Positions 51,415 through 60,021 are shown, counted from the stretch's first letter. The stretch: DNA of 64,000 nt from SZUA-365 sp964635845 (GCA_964635845.1 CAZWNO010000001.1:1-64000); one strand, 5' to 3'. Notes: generated by a model not told the origin, from the letters alone. Program-made: numbers and translations.

Positions 51415-52260
51415 TCAGGACAGCGGCCGTCCCGTCACCGTGGCAATGAGACGGAGCTGTTCCATCATGCCGCGGTAGCGGTCCGGTGAGAGGGCCTGGT
51501 CTGCGTCGGAAAGCGCGACGCTCGGGTCGGGGTGCACCTCGACCATGAGTCCGTCGAGTCCCGCCGCAAGAGCCGCCGCGGCGAGCGCGGGAATGAGCGA
51601 TGGATTGCCCGTGGCGTGCGATGGATCGACGATGACGGGAAGGTGCGTCTGCTGGCGCGCGAGTACCGCACCGGCGAGGTCGAGAGTGAAGCGCGTTTCA
51701 TTCGAGAAGGTGCGAATGCCTCGTTCGCACAGGATCACCTGGTTGTTGCCACCCACGATGATGTACTCCGCCGCGAGAAGCCATTCCTTGATGGTCGAGG
51801 CGAAGCCGCGTTTGAGCATCACCGGCTTGTTGATCCGGCCAAGTTCCTTGAGCAGCGCCGTGTTGTCCATGTTGCGCGAACCCACCTGAAAGGCGTCGAC
51901 GAAATCGACCATCCTCTCGATGTCGCGCTCCGACAGCACTTCGGTGATCATGGGGATGCCCTGGCTGTCCGCGGCATCGCGCATGAGTTTGACGCCATCG
52001 AGCCCGAGTCCCTGAAACGTGTAGGGCGAAGTGCGCGCCTTGAACGCACCGCCGCGCAGAACATGTCCGCCGTATGCCGCGACCAATGCAGCCGCGTCGC
52101 GGATCTGCGATTCCGATTCGATGGCGCAAGGACCGGCGATTACGATGAATCGGTCTCCCCCTACTTCAATATCACGGATATGGACACGGGTGCGTGGCAG
52201 GTTGTCTGATCCTTCTGCATTGGGAACCGCACGCCGCTCTGCGTTGTCAAGGGCGCTCAT
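51415..52260 (-). CDS. aroF: 3-Deoxy-7-phosphoheptulonate (DAHP) synthase, lacking the N-terminal regulatory domain
   Basis: About 281 residues from the ATG at 52260; a TTG at 52314 would add 18 residues. It condenses PEP and erythrose 4-phosphate, the first shikimate-pathway step. Motifs of the Thermotoga-type enzyme: FIVIAGPCAIES, RGGAFKARTSPYTFQGLG, QVGSRNMDN, KPVMLKRGFASTIKEWL, ILCERGIRTF, VDPSHATGN and MVEVHPDP. Thermotoga-type enzymes carry a ~65-residue ferredoxin-like feedback domain at the N-terminus; here only about 30 unrelated residues precede the barrel, so tyrosine or phenylalanine control may be absent. It lies upstream of ubiE/menG. Confidence 0.92.
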   Translation of the reverse strand: MSALDNAERRAVPNAEGSDNLPRTRVHIRDIEVGGDRFIVIAGPCAIESESQIRDAAALVAAYGGHVLRGGAFKARTSPYTFQGLGLDGVKLMRDAADSQGIPMITEVLSERDIERMVDFVDAFQVGSRNMDNTALLKELGRINKPVMLKRGFASTIKEWLLAAEYIIVGGNNQVILCERGIRTFSNETRFTLDLAGAVLARQQTHLPVIVDPSHATGNPSLIPALAAAALAAGLDGLMVEVHPDPSVALSDADQALSPDRYRGMMEQLRLIATVTGRPLS

Positions 52261-52385
52261 TCGAGGTGCTGCGTCTGTATGGCTGTCCGGAAAATTCAAT
52301 CGCTCAATCTGCAATGAACTCTAAAAAACGAAAAATATCACCAGAATAACAATTTCACCAGGTACAAACGTTCACATTATGCATT

Positions 52386-53093
52386 CTATGCGTTGAGTTT
52401 TCCGAAAAGCCTGATATCGGACCCGTTGACTCCGGAAGCCTCGTCCCCCAGCAGATACGCGATTGTTCCGGCGATTTCCTCGGGCTTCACCCACTTCGCC
52501 CTGTCTTCCTCCGTACCCCATGAGCGGTTTGCCTCGGTGTCGATCACACCTGGCAGGATGCAATTCGCGGTCACACCGAACGCGCGCCCTTCATCGGCAA
52601 GAATTTTCGTCAGCGCGGATATCCCGGCTTTCGAAACGCCGTACCCCGCCTGGTTGGCGGCTGGTTTCACCGCGGCCATCGCTCCGATGGTGACGATGCG
52701 TCCCGCGCCCTGCTCGCGGAAGTGCCGCATGACCAGGCGGCTGAAGAGGAACAATGGCCGCAGGTTCAGGCTGAAGAGAAAGTCCCAGTCCTCGATCGGC
52801 GTGTCGGCGATGGACTGGAATCCGCGGATGCCGCCGAGCAGATGCACGAGTCCGTACAGCGGCGCCTGCGTCGTTGCCGCGTCGAACACGTGTTCGATTT
52901 CTCGTTCCGACAGCAGATCCGCCTCGAGCAGGAAGAGCTGATCGCGCTGCTGGGGAACCATCAGTGCTCGCAGCTGCTGGGCCTCCTTCTCGTTCCGGTA
53001 GGGAACGATGCAGCGGAAGCCTTCGGCGACGAGGCGGCGCGTGACGACGCGTCCGAGTGCTCCCGTCCCTCCTGTAATCAAAATCGATTTCAT
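52386..53093 (-). CDS. Short-chain dehydrogenase/reductase
   Basis: 235 residues starting MKSILITGGTGALGRVVTRR, with the SDR cofactor glycine motif TGGTGALG. LEADLLSEREIE, HLLGGIRGF (in place of NNAG), the catalytic Ser region IVTIGAMAAVKP, and YGVSKAGISALTKI with the catalytic Tyr and Lys follow. The C-terminal NCILPGVIDTEANR is typical of classical FabG-like SDRs. The substrate is unknown. The start at 53093 is chosen because the preceding in-frame residues show no homology. Confidence 0.85.
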   Translation of the reverse strand: MKSILITGGTGALGRVVTRRLVAEGFRCIVPYRNEKEAQQLRALMVPQQRDQLFLLEADLLSEREIEHVFDAATTQAPLYGLVHLLGGIRGFQSIADTPIEDWDFLFSLNLRPLFLFSRLVMRHFREQGAGRIVTIGAMAAVKPAANQAGYGVSKAGISALTKILADEGRAFGVTANCILPGVIDTEANRSWGTEEDRAKWVKPEEIAGTIAYLLGDEASGVNGSDIRLFGKLNA

Positions 53094-53267
53094 CCTACCC
53101 GACCGGTTTGTTGATGGAATACTCTTCGCTTCAACAGTCGCATTCGGCGGAACATTCCCCGGGCCGCTGCTGAGGAGTTGCGCGAAAGCGTCGAAACGTG
53201 TGTTCTGACAGCGAAAATCCGGGTTGCCAGAGGATGTGCCGAAAACGAGTATTCCGTACATTAAAAT

Positions 53268-53654
53268 ATGGCAATCGAATGGAACATGCTGCTGGCGGTG
53301 CTTGCCGGAGGAGGCGCGGGATCGGTACTGCGATACGTCATGGCCGGTCTCGTGCAGCAGTTGACGAGCGACGATTTCCCTTTCGGGACTCTTGTCGTGA
53401 ACCTGCTCGGTTCGCTGCTGCTGGGATTTATCGTGCAGATCGCCGAGACGAAAACCGGACCGGGTCCGTGGATGAAATTGTTTCTGACGGTCGGGCTCTG
53501 CGGGGGATTCACGACCTTTTCCACATTTTCACTGGAGACGTTCCGCATGCTGCAGGATGGCAGCTATCTTTTCGCAATCGTCAATATCGCCGGCAGCCTT
53601 GTCCTCTGTCTGATCGGGATCTGGGCGGGAATGGTGCTGGCACGAATGGTCTGA
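53268..53654 (+). CDS. crcB: Fluoride ion channel
   Basis: 128 residues, four hydrophobic helices. Fluc/CrcB motifs: GGGAGSVLRYVMAGL, FPFGTLVVNLLGSLLLGF, and GLCGGFTTFSTFSLET with the pore Phe and TTFSTF residues. Forms a dual-topology dimeric fluoride exporter in the inner membrane. No fluoride riboswitch could be recognised in the 174 bp upstream. The following DUF190 gene (18 bp away) is a common partner. Confidence 0.94.
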   Translation: MAIEWNMLLAVLAGGGAGSVLRYVMAGLVQQLTSDDFPFGTLVVNLLGSLLLGFIVQIAETKTGPGPWMKLFLTVGLCGGFTTFSTFSLETFRMLQDGSYLFAIVNIAGSLVLCLIGIWAGMVLARMV

Positions 53655-53672
53655 TCAAACGCGGAGGTTGGT

Positions 53673-54041
53673 ATGCACACGCTGGGCGAGGCGAAATTAC
53701 TGCGAATATTCATCGGCGAGAAAGACCGCTGCGATGGCATGCCGCTCTACGAATTCATCGTGAAGGAAGCGCGGAAGCAGGGACTCGCAGGCGCGACCGT
53801 GCTTCGCGGTATCGAAGGTTTCGGCGCATCCAGTCACATGCACACCGCGCGCATTCTGCGGCTGTCGGAGGACCTCCCGATCGTCATCGAAATCGCCGAT
53901 AAGGAGGATCGCATCGCGCCCTTCGTCGATCAGCTGCCCGGGATTTTCGACCGCGCCGGATGCGGAGGGATGGCGACGATGGAAAAAGTGGACGTGCTGC
54001 TCCTGCGTCCGGCGCCCGGAAATCAGGAGCGAATGCGCTGA
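53673..54041 (+). CDS. DUF190 family protein, probable partner of the fluoride channel
   Basis: 122 residues. It fits DUF190: LLRIFIGEKDRCDGMPLYEF, ARKQGLAGATVLRGIEGFGA, SEDLPIVIEIADKEDRI and VEKVDVLLL-like MEKVDVLLLRP. DUF190 proteins are PII-like small ferredoxin-fold proteins and are often encoded next to crcB; they may regulate the channel, but this has not been shown here. GGAGG precedes the ATG by 6 nt. Convergent with the aminotransferase gene. Confidence 0.9.
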   Translation: MHTLGEAKLLRIFIGEKDRCDGMPLYEFIVKEARKQGLAGATVLRGIEGFGASSHMHTARILRLSEDLPIVIEIADKEDRIAPFVDQLPGIFDRAGCGGMATMEKVDVLLLRPAPGNQERMR

Positions 54042-54078
54042 TTCCACGGCGTCCCCATGCCGGGCGATGGATGACCGG

Positions 54079-55548
54079 TCAGCTCGCTTCGTTGAACTCC
54101 GTCATCTGTTTCATCGGGCGAAAGGAGAAATGGGGGAAATACTCCGAGAAATCATATTCGAAGTTCCTCGGCCAGTACGTGCCGCTGCGGCTGTTGAGTT
54201 CGTAGTCGCCGAGATACTCGCCGCGTCCGATCCGGTGCAGCATCTCGACGAGCCGGTCGACGTCATCAACATTGTTGTAGCAGCCGAAACTCGCGCGCAC
54301 CAGGCCGGGAATATTCGTGCGATCCCCCTTCAGGATCGCTTCCGTGGATTTCCTCGACGCCGTTTCGTCGTATTGCAGCAGGCGTTTGACAAAGGGGTGG
54401 GCGCAAAAGCAGCCGTTGCGCACGCCGATGCCTCCCTCGGCGCTGAGGATGGCGGCGACCTTGGCGTGCGGGACGCCGGCGATCGCGAAGCTGATGACGC
54501 CTACCTTCCCGGGCAGTTCGTTCTGTTCCACGGGACCATAGATGCATATGCCGGGAACACTTTTCATCTTCTCGATCGCGTCGCTGATCAACGCGGATTC
54601 GTGTTCGGCAATGCGGTTCATTCCCACTTTCTGCAGCATGTGAATCGCCACGGCAAGTCCGACCGCTCCGGGCACGTTCGGACTCCCCGCCTCCTCGCGC
54701 GCGGGAGGTGCGGAGTATCCAACGAAGTCCAGATCCACCACGTCGACCACGCCGCCGCCGACCATGTCCGGCTCGCCTTCGGAAAAAAAGTGCTTCGGAC
54801 CGACCAGCACACCGATGCCGAATGGGGCGTACATCTTGTGCGCCGAGTACGCGATGAAGTCGATGTGTCCGGGATGGCCGTCCGGCAGTACGTCGATCGG
54901 ACGGTGGGGCGCGAGCTGTGCGGCGTCGACGAAGATCGCCGCGTCATTCGCGTGGGCGATTTCGGCCAGATCATGGATGGGATTGATGATACCCGTGATG
55001 TTCGAGGCGCCGGTTACCGCGAGGAAGCGGACACATCCCTTATTCCGCGCGAAGGCATCGCGCAGCTGCGTCATGTCGAGATAGCCCTTGTCGTCGACGC
55101 CGATGTGGATCACCTTCGCATGGCGGCGCCAGGGCAGGTCGTCGGAATGATGTTCCATCAGCGTCGTGATGACGACATCGCCCTCGCGCCAGTCGCAGCG
55201 GTTCGCGAGCTTGTTGACCGCCTCGGTTGTGTTCTTGACGAAGAGCACCGTGTTATGTTCCGGATCGGCGTGGACGAATTTCCCGGCGAGTTCGTGCGCC
55301 TCGTCGAACACCTGCGTGGCGAGTATGGACTTGAATCCCGTGCCGCGATGCACCCCGGAATAGAACGGCATGAATTCCCTCATGACGTCGTGCACATGCC
55401 GGAACGAAGGCGTGCTGGCGCCATTGTCGAGGAACACGTACGGCACGCGCGTTCCGTCGAGAAGGGGGACAACCGTGTCGATCCCCATGATGTTGCTTCG
55501 CAGATCTTCGAATTTCCAGTTGCAGAAGTGATCGGAATGGATGTTCAT
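54079..55548 (-). CDS. Class V aminotransferase / cysteine desulfurase-like PLP enzyme
   Basis: 489 residues. PLP-binding Lys in FIAYSAHKMYAPFGIGVLVG near residue 240. Other motifs: VFLDNGASTP, FVKNTTEAVNKLA, TLMEHHSDDLPWRR, VDAAQLAPHRPIDV, and the Cys-containing loop GIGVRNGCFCAHP, which sits where cysteine desulfurases carry their persulfide cysteine. The C-terminal ~60 residues (SGTYWPRNFEYDFSEYFPHF) are extra relative to SufS/IscS. No Suf or Isc genes are nearby, so sulfur transfer is possible but not certain. It has a textbook Bacteroidota promoter. Confidence 0.85.
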   Translation of the reverse strand: MNIHSDHFCNWKFEDLRSNIMGIDTVVPLLDGTRVPYVFLDNGASTPSFRHVHDVMREFMPFYSGVHRGTGFKSILATQVFDEAHELAGKFVHADPEHNTVLFVKNTTEAVNKLANRCDWREGDVVITTLMEHHSDDLPWRRHAKVIHIGVDDKGYLDMTQLRDAFARNKGCVRFLAVTGASNITGIINPIHDLAEIAHANDAAIFVDAAQLAPHRPIDVLPDGHPGHIDFIAYSAHKMYAPFGIGVLVGPKHFFSEGEPDMVGGGVVDVVDLDFVGYSAPPAREEAGSPNVPGAVGLAVAIHMLQKVGMNRIAEHESALISDAIEKMKSVPGICIYGPVEQNELPGKVGVISFAIAGVPHAKVAAILSAEGGIGVRNGCFCAHPFVKRLLQYDETASRKSTEAILKGDRTNIPGLVRASFGCYNNVDDVDRLVEMLHRIGRGEYLGDYELNSRSGTYWPRNFEYDFSEYFPHFSFRPMKQMTEFNEAS

Positions 55549-55616
55549 ACGGGCGAGGATTTTGGTTGAGAGTGCACAGGTGGAAGCGGCATGGGCGCGA
55601 ACGGGAATCGGTCGTG

Positions 55617-55647
55617 CAAATATAGGACATTGGGCCGAGAGGGCAAA
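55617..55647 (-). promoter_or_regulatory. Promoter TTTG-N19-TATATTTG of the aminotransferase gene
   Basis: On the minus strand TTTG (55647-55644) and TATATTTG (55624-55617) are separated by exactly 19 bp, a perfect match to the Bacteroidota -33/-7 consensus. The predicted leader is about 60 nt. Confidence 0.65.
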
Positions 55648-55812
55648 AATGCTGATCCGCTTCCGATCCGGGGCGGTGATAATTCTCGGGTCGGCATGCG
55701 ATAATCAGCCGGGTGCATTCCCACGATCGCCAGGCCGCTCCGGCCAACCCGCGAAACCGAGGCAACTTTCACCCTTTATTTCCGGGTTATTTCGGTGATA
55801 CGCATTTCCCGC

Positions 55813-55844
55813 CTTGACTTTTTCCACTTCCAACCGTTAATTTG
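55813..55844 (+). promoter_or_regulatory. Candidate promoter of rplM (CTTG-N20-TTAATTTG)
   Basis: CTTGACT begins at 55813; TTAATTTG ends at 55844, giving TTG-N20 geometry and also a sigma-70-like reading TTGACT-N18-TAATTT. It lies about 50 nt before the rplM ATG. Confidence 0.45.
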
Positions 55845-55894
55845 TAGATCGGTTTAATTTTGTCGAGTCACAAACGGTTTCACAAAGGCATCAT

Positions 55895-56347
55895 ATGAGC
55901 AAACGCACCACCCAGAGAACCTTTCATGCCAGCGAGGAAGAAGTCGACAAGAAATGGTACGTCGTTGACGCGGAAGGCCTGGTCCTCGGACGTCTCGCAG
56001 CTAACGTGGCGCGCATCCTCCGCGGGAAGCACAAGCCGATTTTTTCACCGCACATGGACAACGGCGACTTCGTGATCATCGTCAACGCCGGGAAGGTTCG
56101 TCTGACAGGCAAGCGGGAAGAGCAGAAGTCCTACTTTACATATTCGGGTTATCCCGGCGGCGACAAGACCCGCATGTTCAAGGACCTGATCAAATCCAAC
56201 CCGCAGTACGTGATCGAGCACGCGGTGCGCGGCATGCTTCCGCACAATCGCCTCGGCCGTCGCCTGATCAAGAAGCTCAAGGTATACGCCGATGCAGGTC
56301 ATCCGCACGAGGCGCAGCAGCCGCAGGAACTGAAATTCGAGTTGTAA
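55895..56347 (+). CDS. rplM: Ribosomal protein L13 (uL13)
   Basis: 150 residues. Family motifs: WYVVDAEGLVLGRLAANVAR, ILRGKHKPIFSPHMDNGDFV, VRLTGKR, KTRMFKDLIKSNPQYV, AVRGMLPHNRLGRRLIKKLK, VYADAGHPHEAQQP. It starts MSKRTTQRTFHASEEEVDKK. The rplM-rpsI pairing, 36 bp apart, is conserved across bacteria. Confidence 0.97.
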   Translation: MSKRTTQRTFHASEEEVDKKWYVVDAEGLVLGRLAANVARILRGKHKPIFSPHMDNGDFVIIVNAGKVRLTGKREEQKSYFTYSGYPGGDKTRMFKDLIKSNPQYVIEHAVRGMLPHNRLGRRLIKKLKVYADAGHPHEAQQPQELKFEL

Positions 56348-56383
56348 AGAAACGAAATATTCTCACCAGATCACAAGGTAATT

Positions 56384-56770
56384 ATGGTTCACAATATTTA
56401 CGTCGGGCGCAGGAAAACGGCGGTGGCCCGATCATTTCTGACCCCCGGGTCGGGTAAGATCACCGTGAACGGCAAGGACGTCAGCAGCTATTTTCCGACG
56501 GAAACGCTGCTCGAGGAAGTGCGTCTGCCCATGACGGCGACCGAGACCAACGACCGTTTCGACGTGCGCGTGCGCGTGCGCGGCGGTGGTACGCACGGCC
56601 AGGCCGGCGCGGTCAAGATGAGCATTGCGCGGGCGCTGCTCGCCGTCGACGAGGAATTCCGTCCGAAGCTGCGCGCCTTCAGCCTGCTCACGCGCGACTC
56701 GCGCATGGTAGAGCGGAAAAAATACGGCCAGAAGAAGGCCCGCAAGCGTTTCCAGTTCAGCAAGCGCTGA
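56384..56770 (+). CDS. rpsI: Ribosomal protein S9 (uS9)
   Basis: 128 residues: VGRRKTAVARSFLTPGSGKI at the start, GGGTHGQAGAVKMSIARALL, and the basic tail RMVERKKYGQKKARKRFQFS with KR, whose end reaches the decoding centre in other bacteria. Standard length. A G/C-rich inverted repeat around 56780-56812 follows but lacks a T-run. Confidence 0.97.
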   Translation: MVHNIYVGRRKTAVARSFLTPGSGKITVNGKDVSSYFPTETLLEEVRLPMTATETNDRFDVRVRVRGGGTHGQAGAVKMSIARALLAVDEEFRPKLRAFSLLTRDSRMVERKKYGQKKARKRFQFSKR

Positions 56771-56956
56771 TACAGTCGTTTCCTGCCGGCGGGAAATTCG
56801 TACTCGAATTCCCGCGGTGTCGACTGCTCAGGATTTTCGCGCGTTTCCTATTCACAATCACACATGCGTCCGGACTGTCCGCCGGGTGTGTCCTTCGGGA
56901 CGTAGGCGGACGGGTGGATGGGCGCAGCGGAACAACACTCATTCCCAGGAGCTCTC

Positions 56957-57718
56957 ATGTCCAAAGTCGCACTCGAAGACCTGCTCGCCGCAGGCACCCA
57001 TTTCGGTCACCTGACCCGCCGCTGGAATCCGAAGATGAAGCCATACATCTTCATGGAGCGCAACGGCATTCACATCATCGATCTCAAGAAGACCCAGGAG
57101 CATCTCGACGCCGCCTGCGGCGCGATCGCGAATATCGTCTCGGACGGCAAGCGCATCCTTTTCGTCGGCACGAAGAAGCAGGCGAAGGACATCATTCGCG
57201 AAGCCGCGGTCAAGAGCGGACAGAATTATGTGGTCGAGCGCTGGCTCGGCGGAATGCTCACCAACTTTTCGACAATTCGCAAGAGCATCAAGCGCCTCAC
57301 GAATATCGAGAAAATGGAGAGCGACGGCACCTTCGAAAAAATCACGAAGAAGGAACGGCTGATGATCTCGCGCGAGAAGGAGCGCCTCAACAAGATCCTC
57401 AGCGGCATCGTGGATATGAACCGCCTCCCGGGCGCGCTCTTCGTCGTCGATATCAAGAAAGAGCATATCGCCGTCAAGGAAGCGCGCAATCTCGGCATCT
57501 CGGTACTCGCGATCGTGGATACGAATTGTGATCCCGACCAGGTGGACCAACTGATCCCCGGCAATGACGATTCCGCCCGCACCATCGAACTGGTCATCAA
57601 CGCGCTGATCTCGTCCATCGAGGAAGGCCGCGAGCAGGGTCGGATGGTGAAGGCGGAGCAGGAAGCCGAGGAAGAGCGCATCGCGAAAGAGACCGAGCAG
57701 ACTCAGGATGCCGAATAG
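56957..57718 (+). CDS. rpsB: Ribosomal protein S2 (uS2)
   Basis: 253 residues from the ATG at 56957, which has AGGAG 6 nt upstream (a longer in-frame start at 56918 is not needed). Motifs: LLAAGTHFGHLTRRWNPKMK, YIFMERNGIHIIDL, FVGTKKQAKD, RWLGGMLTNFSTI, GALFVVDIKKEHIAVKEARN, DTNCDPDQVDQLIPGNDDS. The C-terminal tail is Glu-rich. The rpsB-tsf-pyrH-frr order is the usual one. Confidence 0.97.
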   Translation: MSKVALEDLLAAGTHFGHLTRRWNPKMKPYIFMERNGIHIIDLKKTQEHLDAACGAIANIVSDGKRILFVGTKKQAKDIIREAAVKSGQNYVVERWLGGMLTNFSTIRKSIKRLTNIEKMESDGTFEKITKKERLMISREKERLNKILSGIVDMNRLPGALFVVDIKKEHIAVKEARNLGISVLAIVDTNCDPDQVDQLIPGNDDSARTIELVINALISSIEEGREQGRMVKAEQEAEEERIAKETEQTQDAE

Positions 57719-57727
57719 ATTTTCCGG

Positions 57728-57755
57728 ATGGCTGCTCGTTCAGCCATTCTTTTTA
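57728..57755 (+). terminator. Intrinsic terminator or attenuator between rpsB and tsf
   Basis: ATGGCTG (57728-57734) pairs with CAGCCAT (57741-57747) around a six-base loop, followed by TCTTTTTAT. Confidence 0.75.
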
Positions 57756-57794
57756 TCACGCAGTTTTTTTCATTCAATTCGATAGAGAGTACGT

Positions 57795-58640
57795 ATGGAA
57801 ATCACAGCCGCCATGGTAAAGGAGCTCCGCGACAAGACCGGAGCCGGCATGATGGATTGCAAGAAAGCGTTGGGCGAGTCCAACGGAAACATGCAGGAAG
57901 CGATCGAGTACCTGCGCAAGAAAGGCGCCGCCACCGCGGAGAAGCGTGCCGATCGCAACGCGAACGAAGGCGTCGTCATGACGGACGTCGCCGGGGACGA
58001 GGGCGTCATCATCGAAGTGAACTGTGAAACCGATTTCGTGGCCCGCAGCGAAGACTTCCTCGGATTCGCGAACCGCGCCCTCGCGCTCATTCGCGACGGC
58101 AAGCCGTCCGACACAGACTCCCTGCTCGCGCTCACGAGCGACGGATTGACGCTTGGCGATCACCTCACCGGGATCATAGGCAAGATCGGCGAGAAAATCG
58201 AAGTGCGCCGCTTCGCCACCTTCAAGAGCCCCGGCATGCTCATCGATTACATTCACCCAGGCGCGAAGCTCGGCGTGATGATCGAAATCCAGGGCAGCGC
58301 GGATCATGAAGAGGTCAGGAAGCTGGGACGGGATCTCGCCATGCAGGTCGCGGCGATGAATCCTGTCGCCATCGACCGCGACGCGGTCCCGCAGGAAGTC
58401 CGCGACAAGGAACTGGAGATCTACCGCCAGCAGGCCGCGGAACAGGGCAAACCCGAGAACATGCTCGACCGCATCGCCGAAGGCAAGCTGAACAAGTACT
58501 TCCAGGAATTCACCCTGCTCGAGCAGACCTTCCTGCGCGATACGACCAAGTCCGTGAAGGATCGTGTCGCGGAAGTTGCCAAGGCTGTGGGCGCCGATCT
58601 GAAAGTCACGCGCTTCGAGCGTTTCCAGGTCGGCGGCTGA
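57795..58640 (+). CDS. tsf: Elongation factor Ts
   Basis: 281 residues. EF-Ts recycles EF-Tu. Signature motifs: MVKELRDKTGAGMMDCKKAL at the N-terminal UBA-like domain, YLRKKGAATAEKRADRNANE, VIIEVNCETDFVARSEDF, LAMQVAAMNPVAIDRDAVP, and LLEQTFLRDTTKSVKD. The length suits a compact two-subdomain form. Confidence 0.97.
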   Translation: MEITAAMVKELRDKTGAGMMDCKKALGESNGNMQEAIEYLRKKGAATAEKRADRNANEGVVMTDVAGDEGVIIEVNCETDFVARSEDFLGFANRALALIRDGKPSDTDSLLALTSDGLTLGDHLTGIIGKIGEKIEVRRFATFKSPGMLIDYIHPGAKLGVMIEIQGSADHEEVRKLGRDLAMQVAAMNPVAIDRDAVPQEVRDKELEIYRQQAAEQGKPENMLDRIAEGKLNKYFQEFTLLEQTFLRDTTKSVKDRVAEVAKAVGADLKVTRFERFQVGG

Positions 58641-58660
58641 TGTCGCGGCTCTAATCCATT

Positions 58661-58691
58661 TGCCTTTTGGTTCACGCCAGAAGGCATTTTT
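58661..58691 (+). terminator. Intrinsic terminator or attenuator between tsf and pyrH
   Basis: TGCCTTTTGG (58661-58670) pairs with CCAGAAGGCA (58677-58686) with one G-U wobble, followed by TTTTT. The pyrH ATG follows 16 nt after the T-run. Confidence 0.8.
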
Positions 58692-58706
58692 GTATCCGGA
58701 GGATCA

Positions 58707-59447
58707 ATGCAACGCAAGTACAACCGAATCCTTCTGAAACTCAGCGGCGAAGCCCTGATGGGTGAACGCGATTACGGCATCGATCCCGCCGCGCTGCAGC
58801 GCTACGCCGAGGAAATCATTTCGGCCGTGGAACTCGGCGTACAGGTCGGCATCGTGCTCGGAGGGGGCAACATTTACCGCGGCGTCGCGGATTCCGCCGA
58901 GGGCATCCACAAGGCGTCGGGTGACCAGATGGGCATGCTGGCCACGATGATCAACTCGCTGGCGCTGCAGAACGTCCTGGAATCCAAGGGCGTGTATACT
59001 CGCCTGGCCAGCGCGATCGAGATGAACCAGATCGCCGAACCCTACATCCGCCGCCGCACCATCCGGCATCTCGAGAAAGGCCGCGTGGTGATCATGGGCG
59101 CCGGTACCGGACATCCGTATTTCACGACCGATACGGCTGCAGCCCTGCGCGCCGTCGAAATAGAGGCCGATGTCATCATCAAGGGAACGCGGGTCGACGG
59201 TGTGTATGACAGCGATCCGGAACGGAATCCCGAAGCCTTCCGCTTCGAGGAGATCTCCTATCTCGATGTGCTGCGGCGCGATCTGCGCGTGATGGACCTG
59301 ACGGCGATCACGTTGTGTCGGGAGAATAAACTTCCTATAATTGTGTTCAACATCAACACCAGAGGCAATCTCCGTCGCTTGCTTCTCGGCGAGGATGTCG
59401 GAACGATCGTCTCCGATTCCGCGATGACGACTCCAGTGAAATCGTAA
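58707..59447 (+). CDS. pyrH: Uridylate kinase
   Basis: 246 residues; phosphorylates UMP to UDP. Amino-acid-kinase motifs: ILLKLSGEALMGERDYGIDP, VGIVLGGGNIYRGV, DQMGMLATMINSLALQNVLE, GAGTGHPYFTTDTAAALRAV, VDGVYDSDPERNP, VMDLTAITLCRENKLPIIVF. GGAGG precedes the ATG by 7 nt. Essential and typical in this gene order. Confidence 0.97.
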   Translation: MQRKYNRILLKLSGEALMGERDYGIDPAALQRYAEEIISAVELGVQVGIVLGGGNIYRGVADSAEGIHKASGDQMGMLATMINSLALQNVLESKGVYTRLASAIEMNQIAEPYIRRRTIRHLEKGRVVIMGAGTGHPYFTTDTAAALRAVEIEADVIIKGTRVDGVYDSDPERNPEAFRFEEISYLDVLRRDLRVMDLTAITLCRENKLPIIVFNINTRGNLRRLLLGEDVGTIVSDSAMTTPVKS

Positions 59448-59463
59448 TAACGGAGCATTACCT

Positions 59464-60021
59464 ATGATGCAGGAAATTCTCAACGACGCCGCGCAGCGTA
59501 TGGATAAGTCCATCGAGACCCTGCGCCAGGAGCTGAGCAAGATTCGCACCGGCAAGGCCACCACCGCGCTGCTCGACGGCGTGAAGGTGGAGTATTACGG
59601 CACCATGACGCCGCTCAACCAGATGGCCAGCATTTCCGTACTGGATCCGCACACGCTGAGCGTGCAGCCGTGGGACAAGAGCGCGCTGGGCGCCATCGAC
59701 AAGGCGATCAAGGCCGCCGATCTCGGATTGAATCCCTCGAATGACGGAATCGTCCTCCGCGTGCCGATCCCGGCGCTGAACGAAGAACGCCGGCGCGATT
59801 TCGTGAAGCTGGTCAAGCGTTTCGGTGAAGAGGCGAAGGTCGCCCTCCGCAACGTGCGGCGCGATGCCAACGACCACCTGAAGAAAGCCGAGAAAGAGGA
59901 TCATGTTTCAGAGGACGATCGGCTCAAGGCGGAGAAAGACGTGCAGGAGATGACCGATAAGCACGTCTCCCGCGTGGACGATCTGCTGAAGCACAAGGAA
60001 ACGGAAATCATGGAAGTGTAA
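59464..60021 (+). CDS. frr: Ribosome recycling factor
   Basis: 185 residues; two adjacent ATGs, with GGAG 8 nt before the first. Motifs: DAAQRMDKSIETLRQELSKI, RTGKATTALLDGVKVEYYG, PLNQMASISVLDPHTLSVQP, NPSNDGIVLRVPIPALNEER and the helical C-terminus (VRRDANDHLKKAEKE). It splits post-termination ribosomes with EF-G. It is the last gene of the cluster and is followed by a strong terminator. Confidence 0.97.
   Translation: MMQEILNDAAQRMDKSIETLRQELSKIRTGKATTALLDGVKVEYYGTMTPLNQMASISVLDPHTLSVQPWDKSALGAIDKAIKAADLGLNPSNDGIVLRVPIPALNEERRRDFVKLVKRFGEEAKVALRNVRRDANDHLKKAEKEDHVSEDDRLKAEKDVQEMTDKHVSRVDDLLKHKETEIMEV

Larger units (their letters stand above)
55549..55894. other. Divergent promoter region between the aminotransferase and rplM genes
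   Basis: This 346-bp gap contains one promoter for each flanking gene (55617-55647 and 55813-55844). The 165 bp between them hold no gene or repeat that I can recognise. Confidence 0.7.

Noticed and set aside
53094..53267. Fluoride riboswitch before crcB
   Set aside because: The 174-bp gap was read for the conserved crcB-motif bases and pseudoknot arrangement; no convincing match was found.
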